A DNA stretch of 64,000 bases from Ga0077555 sp964500805 (GCA_964500805.1 CAZCQH010000027.1:7419-71418); one strand, 5' to 3'; shown: positions 32,250 through 42,131, numbered from the stretch's first letter. A program made the numbers and translations. Notes: a model not told the origin generated them from the sequence alone.

Positions 32250-33803
32250 GTGTCTGCCACCAACGCCACCGCCGCGAACGGCGTCGCACCCGAGCAGGGC
32301 GCAACCGTTGCGTTCCTGGAAAGCGGCCGAGCCTTCAGCTCCGGCAAGTGCCCCGTTGAGCGCATCGACACCCATGGCGCGCACGTTTTTCTGGCGGGAG
32401 ACGAGGCGCTGAAGATCAAGCGCGCTGTGCACTTCGACTACATGGACTTCTCGACGGTAAAGCGACGGCGGTCAGCGCTCCAGAACGAGCTCCTGATCAA
32501 TAAGCGGACAGCCCCGGAGATCTATCTCGATTTGGTTCCGATCACTCGAGGCACTAACGGCGCGCTGGCGGTCAACGGCTCTGGCCAAACCGTCGAGTGG
32601 GCGCTGCGCATGCACCGCTTCTCGCAGGACGATCTGCTGTCACGGTGCGCCGTGCAGGGTCTGGCGCCGGATCTGTTGAAAGCGCTGGCCGACACGGTCG
32701 AGCGCGCCCACCGCGATTCCCCGGTAGCTGCGGCACCTGATCCCGTGCGTGCCATGGACTCCATCATCGACGAGCTTGCGCATTCTTTCGATGGGTGGCC
32801 GGCGGACGAGGCGAAGGTGTTCGCGCCAATGGCACGGCAAAGGCTGGCGGATGCTGCGGGTGTTCTCCAAAAGCGCGCGGCGGCCGGGTTCGTCCGACGC
32901 TGCCACGGCGATCTGCACCTCGATAACATCGTGCTCTGGCGCGGTGTGCCGACACTCTTCGACGCGCTGGAGTTCGACGAGGCGCTGGCAACGATCGACA
33001 CGCTCTACGATCTCGCGTTCCTGCTGATGGACCTCGAGCGGCGCGCCTCGCGGGCCGAGGCGAATCTCGTGCTCAATCGTTATCTCTGGCGCAGTGGTGT
33101 GGCGCTCGACATCGAAGGCTTGGCGGCGCTCCCCCTGTTCCTGGGGCTGCGTGCCGGCATTCGCGCGATGGTGCACCGACAGCGGGCCGAACTACGCGGC
33201 AGCAATGACATGCCGGCTGAGGCGGAATCATACCTCGACGCGGCTCTGCGGTACCTGCAGCCGCATGCGCCGGTGATGATCGCCATCGGCGGGCGTTCGG
33301 GAACCGGCAAATCCACACTCGGCGCGGCATTGGCGCCAAAGCTCGGTCCGTCTCCCGGCGCCCTGCACCTGCGCAGCGATCTCGAGCGAAAATCGCTGTT
33401 CGGCGTGGGGGAGACGGAGCGGCTTCCGGCGGAGACGTACACACGGGAGGCGAGCGCCCGCGTCTATCGGGTGCTCGTCGACAAAGCGCAACTGGCGTTG
33501 CGGGCGCGGCACGCCGTGGTGGTCGATGCCGTCTCCGGCGTTCCTGATGAGCAGGCGGCGCTGGAAGACGTCGCTCGCGCGGCGGGCGATGTGTTTCACG
33601 GCCTTTGGCTGGAAGCACCGGTCGACGTGCTCGTCGAACGCGTGGGACGCCGCGTCGGCGACGCCTCCGATGCAACAGCCGACGTGGTGCGCGCCCAAAC
33701 GAGGCGGATCACGCCGCCCGCCGGGTGGCATGTGATCGACGCCAGCGGCACTCCGGGCGAAACGCTTTGCCGAGCCGAGGCGGCGGTCGCCGGCACTGGC
33801 TGA
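32250..33803 (+). CDS. aminoglycoside phosphotransferase-like kinase fused to P-loop ATPase
   Basis: A 517-residue two-domain protein. The N-terminal two thirds is an APH/choline-kinase fold with the catalytic loop HGDLHLDN at 219-226 and FDALEF after it. The C-terminal third is a gluconate-kinase/zeta-toxin-like P-loop domain with GGRSGTGKST at 347-356. I chose the GTG at 32250 because GAGGAG lies ten bases upstream; a TTG nine bases earlier is too close. This fusion recurs in proteobacteria but its substrate is unknown. It follows hydA in the same direction with a 167-bp gap. Confidence 0.85.
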   Translation: MSATNATAANGVAPEQGATVAFLESGRAFSSGKCPVERIDTHGAHVFLAGDEALKIKRAVHFDYMDFSTVKRRRSALQNELLINKRTAPEIYLDLVPITRGTNGALAVNGSGQTVEWALRMHRFSQDDLLSRCAVQGLAPDLLKALADTVERAHRDSPVAAAPDPVRAMDSIIDELAHSFDGWPADEAKVFAPMARQRLADAAGVLQKRAAAGFVRRCHGDLHLDNIVLWRGVPTLFDALEFDEALATIDTLYDLAFLLMDLERRASRAEANLVLNRYLWRSGVALDIEGLAALPLFLGLRAGIRAMVHRQRAELRGSNDMPAEAESYLDAALRYLQPHAPVMIAIGGRSGTGKSTLGAALAPKLGPSPGALHLRSDLERKSLFGVGETERLPAETYTREASARVYRVLVDKAQLALRARHAVVVDAVSGVPDEQAALEDVARAAGDVFHGLWLEAPVDVLVERVGRRVGDASDATADVVRAQTRRITPPAGWHVIDASGTPGETLCRAEAAVAGTG

Positions 33804-33851
33804 CGCATTTTTCCAGTTCAGCTATGTGCCCTGGCGCGCAGAACCAATGCG

Positions 33852-34421
33852 TCATTTGCATTGGCGTCCGGGGAGCATGCGTCGCAGCAGCCCGTCGCGC
33901 AGGATGAGATGGTGACGCAGCACCAATCCGATGTGGCCGGCCAACGCCATCAGCAAGATCCAGCCGCTGACGATGTGCAGCCACTTGGCGAGGCTCGCGA
34001 TCCATGGAACCGCACCGATCGGATTCGGCAGATCCCACGCACCGAAGAGCTTCACGCCATAGCCGCCCGCCATCACGTAGCAGAACCCCGAGATCGGCAT
34101 CACGAGCATGCCGGTATAGAGCAACTGCTCTGCGCGGTGGATGAAGCTTTGCTCGGCCTGATTGAGCGTCGGCGCCCACGGCGGCAACGCACCGGTGCGG
34201 CGATTGACGATACGCGCCAAAGCGAGCGCCAGGGCAACGAGGCCGAACGACTTGTGCCAGTTGTAGTAGGAGCTCTGGTCGAGGCCGAGCATGGCGCCGT
34301 CCGGCCCCATCCGGGTCATGATGTGAGCCGCGAGATATTGCAACGCAAACAGCGCCGCGATCAGCCAATGCAGCCACTTGGTCAGCGCGCCGTAGCCGGC
34401 AGGCGAGTTGAACAGCGGCAT
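33852..34421 (-). CDS. cytochrome b561 family protein
   Basis: A 189-residue diheme b-type cytochrome with four membrane helices. Candidate heme His residues lie in KWLHWLIAAL, NWHKSFGLV and the paired KWLHIVSGW / LAGHIGLVLRHH of the last helices. CybB-like proteins move electrons from quinol or superoxide in the inner membrane. A 68-residue gene ends 14 bp upstream on the same strand, so they probably share a transcript. Confidence 0.9.
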   Translation of the reverse strand: MPLFNSPAGYGALTKWLHWLIAALFALQYLAAHIMTRMGPDGAMLGLDQSSYYNWHKSFGLVALALALARIVNRRTGALPPWAPTLNQAEQSFIHRAEQLLYTGMLVMPISGFCYVMAGGYGVKLFGAWDLPNPIGAVPWIASLAKWLHIVSGWILLMALAGHIGLVLRHHLILRDGLLRRMLPGRQCK

Positions 34422-34435
34422 CGGCGTCCGGCCCC

Positions 34436-34642
34436 TCAGTCGTCGAGCATCGCAAGCGCCGCCCGGCGGTCGCCCGGTGTGAGCTTCAGGAACAGCGTGC
34501 GCGCCTGCTTGATGTCTTTCTCCGCGCCGGTCTCCGAGGCCTTCTGTAGCGCAACAGTTGCCGGATCATTGGCTCCGCAAATGAACGCGAGGGCCTTGGC
34601 GAGGCGCGCCATGGCGGCGCGGTCCAGTGTCGGCTCGGTCAT
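34436..34642 (-). CDS. small hypothetical protein, 68 aa
   Basis: Starts MTEPTLDRAAMARLAKAL and is all-helical, with a single Cys in FICGAND and a C-terminal GDRRAALAMLDD. No family was recognised. It lies 14 bp before cytochrome b561 on the same strand, which supports it being a real first gene of a two-gene unit. An earlier in-frame ATG is possible but gives an Arg/His-rich, unlikely extension. Confidence 0.6.
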   Translation of the reverse strand: MTEPTLDRAAMARLAKALAFICGANDPATVALQKASETGAEKDIKQARTLFLKLTPGDRRAALAMLDD

Positions 34643-34916
34643 GGTGCTCCGTGCGGCGGGGTGGGTCGATTTGATCAGATCTGAGCGATCCTGACACAAG
34701 CAGGACTGGGGCGCGACTGCTTGTTCGACAGTGGCTGAGTGGCGGCTTTGGTGTGGGCTGGAATTTCAACGTGGCCGAACCGCTGAGTGTTCTGTCGAGT
34801 CCAGCGTCTTGAGCAGGGGGTGGGGCCGCACCTTGCCGCTTGATCCCCGGAGCGCCCCGTGGTCGATTGCCCCCGACCAATTCCATAATGATCCAGAGGC
34901 GAGAAAGGGACATCCC

Positions 34917-35669
34917 ATGGCCAGCAAGGTCGCGATCATCACGGGTGGCGGCACCGGCATCGGTGCAGCGGCGGCACTCGCTCTGCAGGAGGACGGCTGG
35001 GATGTGGTGGTCGCCGGCCGCCGCAAGGAAGAACTCGACAAGACCGTGAAAGCCGCGAAATCAGGCGGCGGCAAGATGCTGGCGATCGCCACCGACGTCA
35101 CACAGCAGGATCAGGTGAAGCGCCTGTTCTCCGAGACCAAGAAGGCGTTCGGCCGCCTCGACTTCCTCTTCAACAACGCCGGCATGGGACTGCCCGCCGG
35201 TCCGATGGAGGACATCCCGCTGGAGAAGTGGAAGGGCGTTGTCGATCTCAATCTCACAGCCTGTTTCATGTGCGCGCAGGAAGCGATCCGCATGTTCAAG
35301 GAGCAGAAGCCGCAGGGCGGGCGTATCGTCAACAACGGCTCGATCTCCGCGCACACGCCGCGGCCCATGTCGGTCGCTTACACGTCCACGAAGCACGCGA
35401 TTACCGGCCTGACCAAGTGCATCGCCCTCGACGGGCGGCCATTCAACATTGCCGCTGGCCAGATCGACATCGGCAATGCCGAGACGGCCATGGGCGGGCG
35501 CATGAAGGCCGGCGTGCCGCAGCCGCGCGGCGACATCATGCCGGAACCGGTTTTCGACGTGAAACATTGCGGCTCGGCGATCCGCTACATGGCATCGCTG
35601 CCGCTCGATACCAACGTGTTCGAGCTGATGATCAAGGCGACCAACATGCCGTTCGAAGGGCGTGGCTGA
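34917..35669 (+). CDS. SDR family oxidoreductase
   Basis: A 250-residue classical short-chain dehydrogenase. The cofactor motif TGGGTGIG is at 9-16, NNAG follows in DFLFNNAGMG, then the catalytic Ser in NNGSISAHTPR and YTSTK with Tyr and Lys. The ATG has AAAGGGA upstream; the longer frame is not protein-like. The C-terminal half (ETAMGGRMKAGVPQPRG) fits SDR proteins of unknown substrate. The aminotransferase follows after 173 bp in the same direction. Confidence 0.92.
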   Translation: MASKVAIITGGGTGIGAAAALALQEDGWDVVVAGRRKEELDKTVKAAKSGGGKMLAIATDVTQQDQVKRLFSETKKAFGRLDFLFNNAGMGLPAGPMEDIPLEKWKGVVDLNLTACFMCAQEAIRMFKEQKPQGGRIVNNGSISAHTPRPMSVAYTSTKHAITGLTKCIALDGRPFNIAAGQIDIGNAETAMGGRMKAGVPQPRGDIMPEPVFDVKHCGSAIRYMASLPLDTNVFELMIKATNMPFEGRG

Positions 35670-35842
35670 TCGGGGGCGTCGATGCAGCGGACCCCCGCCG
35701 CCCGCGCCACTTGAGCAATGGCGTGGGTTGTCTTGGGCGCAATTGCGACCAGGACACGACACGCGCATGTCCGGCTCGCATTCCTCGCGACAATTAGGCT
35801 AGGCTCACCTTACCGCTACCGCTCGAAGCCCGGGAGTCCTCA

Positions 35843-37174
35843 ATGACCCGCACCGCCGCTCGTCCCGAGATGCCCGCCAACGTCACGCTCGCCGACGCAC
35901 TAGTCGAGGCGCGGGAGCATTACGCCAAGTCAAATCCCAAGAGCCTCGCGCTGCAAGGGCGCGCGGAGAAGACGTTGCCCGGCGGCAATACGCGCACAAC
36001 GCTCTTCCACGGGCCGTTCCCGCTGCGCTTCGTCAAGGGCGAGGGTTACCGCCTCACGGACGCCGATGGCCATAGCTACGTGAACTTCATCTCGGAGTAC
36101 ACGGCCGGCATGTTCGGCCATTCGCACCCGGTGATCCGCAAGGCGATCGAGCGGGCGCTCGATTTCGGCATCAACATCGGCGGCCACACCGAACTGGAGG
36201 CCAAGCTCGCCGAGGCGGTGACGCAGCGCATGCCGTCGATGGAGCGGGTGCGCTTCACGAACTCCGGCACCGAAGGCAACCTGATGAACGTGCAGGCGGC
36301 CCGCGCGTTCACGAAGCGCAACAAGATCCTCGTCTTCACGGGCGGCTATCACGGCGGCGTCCTCTACTTCCGCGGCGGCGGCTCGCCCATCAACGTGCCC
36401 TTCGACACGCTGGTCGCCGAGTACAACAATCTGGAGAGCGTCGAGAAGCTGGTGCGCGCGAACGCGAAGGATCTCGCGTGTATCATTATCGAGCCCATGT
36501 TCGGCTCGACGGGCTGCATACCGGCGGAGAAGCCGTTCCTCGAGGGCCTGCGCAAGCTTGCAAGCGAGGTGGGCGCGCTGCTGATCTTCGACGAAGTGAT
36601 GACGTCGCGGCTCCATCCCGGCGGCCTGCAGGCGCTGCACGGCGTGAAGCCGGACCTGACGACGCTCGGCAAGTACGTTGGCGGCGGCATGTCGTTCGGA
36701 GCGTTCGGTGGGCGCGCCGACGTGATGGCGATGTTTGATCCGGCGCGGCCCGATGCGCTGCCGCATGCCGGCACATTCAACAACAACGTGCTGACCATGT
36801 CGGCAGGCTACGCCGGGTTGACGCAGCTGCTGACACCGGAGGTGCAGGTCGCCATGAACAAGCGCGGCGACAAGCTTCGCCAACGACTGAACGAGATCGC
36901 AAAGGCGGCCGGCGCCAATCTGCAGTTCACCGGCATTGGATCGATGATGGCGCCGCATTTCCATCTCGACCCGGTGCGCAACGAGAAGGATGCCGACAAG
37001 GGCGATCAGTCGCTGAAGGAGCTGCTCTATTTCGACCTTCTGGATCGCGGCATCTACATCGCGCGGCGCGGCATGATCGTCACCAACCTGGTGCACGACG
37101 AGAAGGCCTACAGCGCCCTGGAGTCGGCCGTGGAGGAATTCGTGCGGCTGCGCAAGCGTTTGCTCGCGACCTGA
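35843..37174 (+). CDS. class III (HemL-like) PLP-dependent aminotransferase
   Basis: A 443-residue fold-type I aminotransferase resembling glutamate-1-semialdehyde aminomutase. It includes the early LPGGNTRTT segment, the phosphate-binding NSGTEGNLMN, FTGGYHGG, the cofactor-pairing FDEVMTSRLHPGG and the Schiff-base lysine in TLGKYVGGGMSFG. The alphaproteobacterial tetrapyrrole route uses HemA (ALAS), so a heme role is unlikely; a catabolic omega- or beta-amino acid role is more plausible. The start follows GGGAGTCCTCA. Confidence 0.9.
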   Translation: MTRTAARPEMPANVTLADALVEAREHYAKSNPKSLALQGRAEKTLPGGNTRTTLFHGPFPLRFVKGEGYRLTDADGHSYVNFISEYTAGMFGHSHPVIRKAIERALDFGINIGGHTELEAKLAEAVTQRMPSMERVRFTNSGTEGNLMNVQAARAFTKRNKILVFTGGYHGGVLYFRGGGSPINVPFDTLVAEYNNLESVEKLVRANAKDLACIIIEPMFGSTGCIPAEKPFLEGLRKLASEVGALLIFDEVMTSRLHPGGLQALHGVKPDLTTLGKYVGGGMSFGAFGGRADVMAMFDPARPDALPHAGTFNNNVLTMSAGYAGLTQLLTPEVQVAMNKRGDKLRQRLNEIAKAAGANLQFTGIGSMMAPHFHLDPVRNEKDADKGDQSLKELLYFDLLDRGIYIARRGMIVTNLVHDEKAYSALESAVEEFVRLRKRLLAT

Positions 37175-37246
37175 TTGCCGCGACGCAATCGGCGCCGAGG
37201 AGGAATCACCGGCACGCTACCAGTTGGAGAACGATTCCCGGGACAC

Positions 37247-38191
37247 CTACTTCTGCGCGGCGCCAAGCTTGTCGGTCTTGCGAGAGCGGGGATCGGCCAC
37301 GTCGACCCACCGCAGGCCTTCGCGGAAGGTCGCCGCGATCCGGTCCAGCGTGATCACGGGCTCTGAATTCGTGGAGGCCGGGCGCGCCGTCAGCAAAGCG
37401 CCAACGCCGAGGACAACCGCCACGATCGACGCCGCGACCCGTGACCGCCAACGATGCGACCGGCGGACGGTCTCCTCCTGCGCAGCCGATGCGGAGTTGA
37501 GGCGCGCGGCAATCTTCGCAATCGGATCGTTGGTCGCGGGCGTGCTGAGAGGCTCTCTCTGAGCCGCGGGGCGCGGTGACTTAGGAACCGGCGGGGGGGC
37601 GTGCGATGACGGAGGAGGGGCCGACCGGACGGCACGAGCCGGCGCTGGCGGCCCTGTGTCCGGCCGTGCCGGCCTGACTGCCGTGCGCGCGCGAGCCAGA
37701 GCATCCTGGAGAGCTGGTTTGGCCGCTACCGAGGCGGTGGGGGGCGCCTTCGCGGGGGCGCCAACAGGTGCGGATCCACCCTGTAGTGCTATCCGACCGC
37801 TTTGTGGCAATGGCTGCAACGGCATCGCAGACTGGCTCTGCAATCGGTCGAGAATGACCCCGGCGTCGATGCCGACGAGGCGTCCATAAGCTTCGACGAT
37901 GCGCAGCGTCTCGCTCCAGGGTGGCAACCCGGTCACCCGGCCGGCCTCCAGGGCATCGATCGTTGCCACTGAGGTCTGCAAACCAGCGGCGACGCGCTCT
38001 CGGCTCCAGCCCAAGGTACCGCGCATGGTCGTGAAAATGTGTGCCAGCACCGGGTCGGTTGAGGCCAGATGCTCTTCAAGCGCGAGCAAACTGGCGGGAT
38101 AGGGCGCTTGCGTTTCAGACGACTGCGTACGGCTCAACGCGGCCTGGGACGCCGGTGGTGAAGCACTCCGACTGAAACGCGGCTGAAACAC
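37247..38191 (-). CDS. RodZ-like helix-turn-helix membrane protein
   Basis: A 314-residue protein beginning at a GTG with GGGGGAG upstream. Residues about 45-115 form an XRE-type HTH (SRERVAAGLQTSVATIDALE). A long Pro/Ala linker follows, then one membrane helix around 270-287 (RVAASIVAVVLGVGALL) and a short periplasmic tail. This N-in topology matches RodZ-type shape or cytoskeleton proteins, although the periplasmic domain is much shorter than in RodZ. It lies 150 bp downstream of ptsP on the same strand. Confidence 0.75.
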   Translation of the reverse strand: MFQPRFSRSASPPASQAALSRTQSSETQAPYPASLLALEEHLASTDPVLAHIFTTMRGTLGWSRERVAAGLQTSVATIDALEAGRVTGLPPWSETLRIVEAYGRLVGIDAGVILDRLQSQSAMPLQPLPQSGRIALQGGSAPVGAPAKAPPTASVAAKPALQDALARARTAVRPARPDTGPPAPARAVRSAPPPSSHAPPPVPKSPRPAAQREPLSTPATNDPIAKIAARLNSASAAQEETVRRSHRWRSRVAASIVAVVLGVGALLTARPASTNSEPVITLDRIAATFREGLRWVDVADPRSRKTDKLGAAQK

Positions 38192-38209
38192 GTTGACGCG
38201 AACTCCCCC

Positions 38210-38225
38210 GTCCGGAGCTCCGGAC
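38210..38225. repeat. perfect 16-bp palindrome GTCCGGAGCTCCGGAC
   Basis: Lies 18 bp upstream of the RodZ-like GTG and between it and ptsP. Without a loop or U-tract it is more like an operator or an intercistronic stem than a terminator. Confidence 0.6.
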
Positions 38226-38341
38226 CTCTAGACTCTGCGTCCGTAACATACACCTAGGACGCACTCGCCTATATCCATCTGGCCGTCAGCTGTTTGTCAA
38301 ACCTGCCGTCTCAACCCGTCCGATTCCCTGCGCGGGTGTTG

Positions 38342-40633
38342 TCAAATTTCCACACCTTCATTCTCTGCAAATCGACGGAGCTCGTCCCGGATGTCGGGGC
38401 GCCCCTGCTCGAGCAAACCCGCGAGATGGCTGGTAATTCGCGAGGCGTCGAGGGACAGCACCATCGCCTTCACCGGACCGATGCTGGCTGGCGCCATCGA
38501 GAGGGACCGGAACCCCAAGCCGATCAAAGCCATCGCCTCCAGCGGACGGCCGCCGATCTCGCCGCAGAGCGTGACAGCGACCCGATGCGTGCGCGCCGCA
38601 GCCGTGATCGAAGCCAACGCCCTCAGGAACGCCGGCGATAGTGAATCGAAGCGTTCCGAGACGCGCGGATTGCCCCTGTCGGCGGCAAAAAAGTACTGCA
38701 TCAGATCATTGCTGCCGACCGACACGAAATCGACCAGCGGCATGACCTCATTCAGCTGGAAGAGCAACGCAGGCACCTCGACCATCACGCCGAAATGCAG
38801 GTGCGTCGGCATGGTCAAGCCGCGCCGCTGCGCCAGCTCGAACTCGCGGTCGATGAGATCGCGAACGATCCGCACCTCGCCGGCGTGCGAGACCATTGGC
38901 ACCATGACGTGAAGTTCGAGCCCCGCCGCGGCCCGAATCAATGCTCGAATTTGCGTTCGGAACAACGCCGGCCGGTCGAGGCCGAGGCGGATGCCGCGCC
39001 AGCCGAGCGCGGGGTTTTCTTCCGGCTCGTGACGCAGATAAGGCAGCATCTTGTCGCCGCCGATGTCGAGCGTCCGGAACACGATGGGCTTGCCTTTCGC
39101 CTCGTTCAGCGCCGCGCGATAGACCTGGGTCTGCCGCTCGAGCCGCGGAAACGACGAGGCGATCATGAACTGCAACTCGGTGCGGAAGAGACCAACGCCA
39201 TCCGCGCCAGCTTCATCCATGTGCGCGAGATCGACTTGCAGGCCGGCGTTCATCTGCAGCGCAATCGGCACGCCGTCGCGGGTGACCGCGGGCTTGGTTC
39301 TGAGATCCCGGTACTTGCGCTGGCGGCGGGCACGGAACCGCGCCTTGTCCGCATAAGCCTGGATCACCTCGGTTGTGGGGCGCAGGTAGATCTCGCCGGT
39401 GTCGGCATCAACGATGATCGGATTTCCGCGCTCGACACGCTCCATGATTCCGCGCGCCTGGCCGACGGCTGCGACGCCCAGGGCCCGGGCCACGATGGCA
39501 ACGTGGCTCTGCCCGCTCCCTTCCTCGATGACAAGGCCCTTTATGCGCGAGCGGTCGTAGTCGAGCAGGTCCGCTGCGCCCATGGTGCGCGCGATCAGCA
39601 CGGCATCGTGCGGTAGCTCCTTACTGATCGTCGCGCCGTGCTTCTGCGTCGTCAGGATGCGCAGCATGCGGTCCGATAGATCGTCGAGATCGCGCACGCG
39701 CTCGCGCCAGAACGGATCGGCCTGGCGCAGCATGCGGGCGCGGGTCTGATTCTGCACCTGTTCGACGGCAGCTTCGGCCGTCAATCCGGATTGCACAGCC
39801 TCCGACATGCGCCGCTGCCAGCCGCGGTCGTTTGCGAACATGCGATAGGCTTCGAGAATGTCGCGGTGCTCGCCTTCCTTGGCGAGGTCGCCCTGGTCGA
39901 TCACCTCATCGAGCGCTGCCTTGAGCTCGACGAGCGCCGCGCTGAGGCGCTCGGCCTCGGCCTTCGGATCGGACGCAACCAGCTCGGTGACGACGACGCG
40001 GGGCTCGTGCAGCACGACGTGACCGAGCGCCAGGCCGTCGGAGATCGGCTGCCCCTTGATCACGGACCCGCTCTGGCCGGCGGCGGAAGTCGATCCGCCG
40101 GCGCCGGAGACAGCGCCAGAGACGAGATGCTCGGCAAGCACCATGGCGGTGGTCTGCAGCGCCTCGACGTCTTCTTCCGAATACTCGCGCGGCGTCTTGT
40201 TCTGGACGGTCACCACGCCCAGCACCTCACCGGCCCGCATGATCGGCACCGCGAGGAACGAGTGGTAGATTTCCTCACCTGTCTCCGGCCGGTAGGAGAA
40301 GGCGGGATGCGTCTGCGCATCGGGCTCGTTGACGGGCACCTTCAGCTCGGCGCAGCGTCCGACGAGGCCTTCGCCCCGCTTCATGAAAGTGGTATGCACG
40401 GCCCCTGGGTTCAGGCCCTCGGTGGCGAACAGCTCGAGCGAGCCATCCTGGCGGCGGAGATAGATCGAGCACACCTCCGCGACCATCAGGCCCGAGATCT
40501 GGCGCACGATCTTGTCGAGGCGGCTCTGACCATCGTCCGTACCGGACATGATCTCGTGGAGACGGCGCAGAATCGGACGCAGCGCCGGCTCGACCGTGCT
40601 GCGTCTCGGCTCATCTGCGGGTCTCTTGGCCAT
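38342..40633 (-). CDS. ptsP: phosphoenolpyruvate--protein phosphotransferase, EI-Ntr
   Basis: First component of the nitrogen PTS, which phosphorylates NPr from PEP. With the ATG of MAKRPADE the product has 763 residues, close to the usual 755; an ATG 19 codons earlier is possible because the binding site here is poor. It has an N-terminal GAF domain (about 10-170), then the EI domain with the phosphorylated His at about residue 377 in GSGQSHVAIVAR, and a TIM-barrel PEP-binding domain (LFRTELQFM, VSVGSNDLMQYF, LCGEIGG). It lies downstream of lysC on the same strand. Confidence 0.95.
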   Translation of the reverse strand: MAKRPADEPRRSTVEPALRPILRRLHEIMSGTDDGQSRLDKIVRQISGLMVAEVCSIYLRRQDGSLELFATEGLNPGAVHTTFMKRGEGLVGRCAELKVPVNEPDAQTHPAFSYRPETGEEIYHSFLAVPIMRAGEVLGVVTVQNKTPREYSEEDVEALQTTAMVLAEHLVSGAVSGAGGSTSAAGQSGSVIKGQPISDGLALGHVVLHEPRVVVTELVASDPKAEAERLSAALVELKAALDEVIDQGDLAKEGEHRDILEAYRMFANDRGWQRRMSEAVQSGLTAEAAVEQVQNQTRARMLRQADPFWRERVRDLDDLSDRMLRILTTQKHGATISKELPHDAVLIARTMGAADLLDYDRSRIKGLVIEEGSGQSHVAIVARALGVAAVGQARGIMERVERGNPIIVDADTGEIYLRPTTEVIQAYADKARFRARRQRKYRDLRTKPAVTRDGVPIALQMNAGLQVDLAHMDEAGADGVGLFRTELQFMIASSFPRLERQTQVYRAALNEAKGKPIVFRTLDIGGDKMLPYLRHEPEENPALGWRGIRLGLDRPALFRTQIRALIRAAAGLELHVMVPMVSHAGEVRIVRDLIDREFELAQRRGLTMPTHLHFGVMVEVPALLFQLNEVMPLVDFVSVGSNDLMQYFFAADRGNPRVSERFDSLSPAFLRALASITAAARTHRVAVTLCGEIGGRPLEAMALIGLGFRSLSMAPASIGPVKAMVLSLDASRITSHLAGLLEQGRPDIRDELRRFAENEGVEI

Positions 40634-40868
40634 CTCCCTGCCGCTCACTGCTGCTTCGGCCCCGCCCGAGCCCCTAGAAGAGGGGAACATTCGGCAAGCC
40701 GCAATCCATTGTGCTCCGATTCGTCCGAAGCCCGGGGCCCGACCTTCCGTCGTTTCCCGCCCTATCTTGCATCAAACGCCAACTGAAACCTGCGTCAGTG
40801 CCCGCCGTGGTTGACGGTGGGGCGTTCGATCGAGGGCGGCTGCGACCCGTACCCGGTCCTCGGCCACT

Positions 40869-42131
40869 CTACTCGGCGTCGAGGCCGTAAAGTGAATGCA
40901 GTGTTCGCACTGCCAGCTCCGCGTAAGCCGAGTTGATCAGCACTGATATCTTGATTTCGGATGTGGTGATCGCCTGGATGTTGATGCCCTTCTCGGCCAA
41001 CGCCTTGAACATCTGCGCCGCGACGCCCGCGTGACTGCGCATGCCGACACCGATCACCGAGACCTTCACCACGTCAGCTGAGCTGTCGATGTCGAAGTAG
41101 CCGATATCCTGCTTGGCCTTTTTCAGCACCTCGAGCGTTCGAGGCAGCTCGGACTCGACCACGGTAAAGGTCATATCCGTATGCTTGCCGTCCGCCGAAA
41201 GATTCTGAACGATCATGTCGACGTTTACGTTCGCCTCCGCGAGCGGCCCGAAGATGCGCGCTGCGACACCGGGTTTATCGGCGATCTTGCGAAGGGTGAC
41301 TTTGGCCTCGTCCTTGGAGTATGCGATGCCGCTGACAACCTGCTTTTCCACGATCTCATCCTCGTCGCAAACAGTTGTGCCGATCTCGTCGTTGCCGCCG
41401 CCTCTCACCGGCGGCAGCTGCTCGGGCGGCACGAAGCTCGACAGCACGCGTGTGCGCATCTTGTAGACCATTGCCAACTCGACGGAGCGGGTCTGCAGGA
41501 CCTTGGAACCCAGGGACGCCATCTCAAGCATCTCCTCGTAGGAAACCTTGGGCAGCCGCTTGGCCTTCGGCACAATGCGAGGGTCGGTGGTGTAGACCCC
41601 GTCGACATCGGTGTAGATGTCACAGATATCGGCCTTGAGGGCAATGGCAAGCGCGACGGCGCTCGTATCGGAGCCGCCCCGGCCGAGCGTGGCCAGCCGC
41701 TGACGTTCCGGCTCGATGCCTTGAAAGCCGGTCACGACGGCGACTTCGCCCTGCTCGAGCCTGGCGCGCAACCTGCTGCCGTCGATTTCGACGATCCGCG
41801 CCGCGCCGTGGGCGTCGTCGGTTTGGACCGGAATCTGCCAGCCCTGCCACGAGCGCGCCTGGATGCCCATCGACTGCAGCACGATCGCGAGCAGGCCGGC
41901 GGTGATGTTCTCGCCCGAGGCGACGACGGCGTCATACTCGCGCGCGTCGTGGAGGAGCGATGCCTCGCGCACCCACGCGACGAGCTGGTTGGTCGTGCCG
42001 GACATGGCGGAGACGACGACGGCGACCCTGTTGCCCGCATCCACCTCGCGCTTCACATGCCGCGCGACATTGCGAATGCGCTCCACGTTGGCGACCGAGG
42101 TGCCGCCAAATTTCATTACGACAATTGCCAT
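40869..42131 (-). CDS. lysC: aspartate kinase
   Basis: Catalyses the first step of the lysine/threonine/methionine pathway. The 420-residue product starts MAIVVMKFGGTSVANVERI; the upstream frame is not protein-like. The kinase domain has KFGGTS at 7-12 and GRGGSDTSAVAL. The C-terminal part (about 265-420) carries two ACT domains (VTLRKIADKPGVAARIFGPL and ISVIGVGMRSH-like stretches) for amino-acid feedback. The lysC-ptsP pair on one strand with ubiG divergent is a familiar Rhizobiales arrangement. Confidence 0.96.
   Translation of the reverse strand: MAIVVMKFGGTSVANVERIRNVARHVKREVDAGNRVAVVVSAMSGTTNQLVAWVREASLLHDAREYDAVVASGENITAGLLAIVLQSMGIQARSWQGWQIPVQTDDAHGAARIVEIDGSRLRARLEQGEVAVVTGFQGIEPERQRLATLGRGGSDTSAVALAIALKADICDIYTDVDGVYTTDPRIVPKAKRLPKVSYEEMLEMASLGSKVLQTRSVELAMVYKMRTRVLSSFVPPEQLPPVRGGGNDEIGTTVCDEDEIVEKQVVSGIAYSKDEAKVTLRKIADKPGVAARIFGPLAEANVNVDMIVQNLSADGKHTDMTFTVVESELPRTLEVLKKAKQDIGYFDIDSSADVVKVSVIGVGMRSHAGVAAQMFKALAEKGINIQAITTSEIKISVLINSAYAELAVRTLHSLYGLDAE

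Noticed and set aside
30802..32304. 500-codon minus-strand open frame opposite hydA
   Set aside because: Shadow frame; the plus strand shows all dihydropyrimidinase metal ligands.
35843..37174. Aminotransferase considered as hemL (heme pathway)
   Set aside because: It is HemL-like in fold, but alphaproteobacteria make aminolevulinate with ALA synthase, and no other heme gene is nearby.
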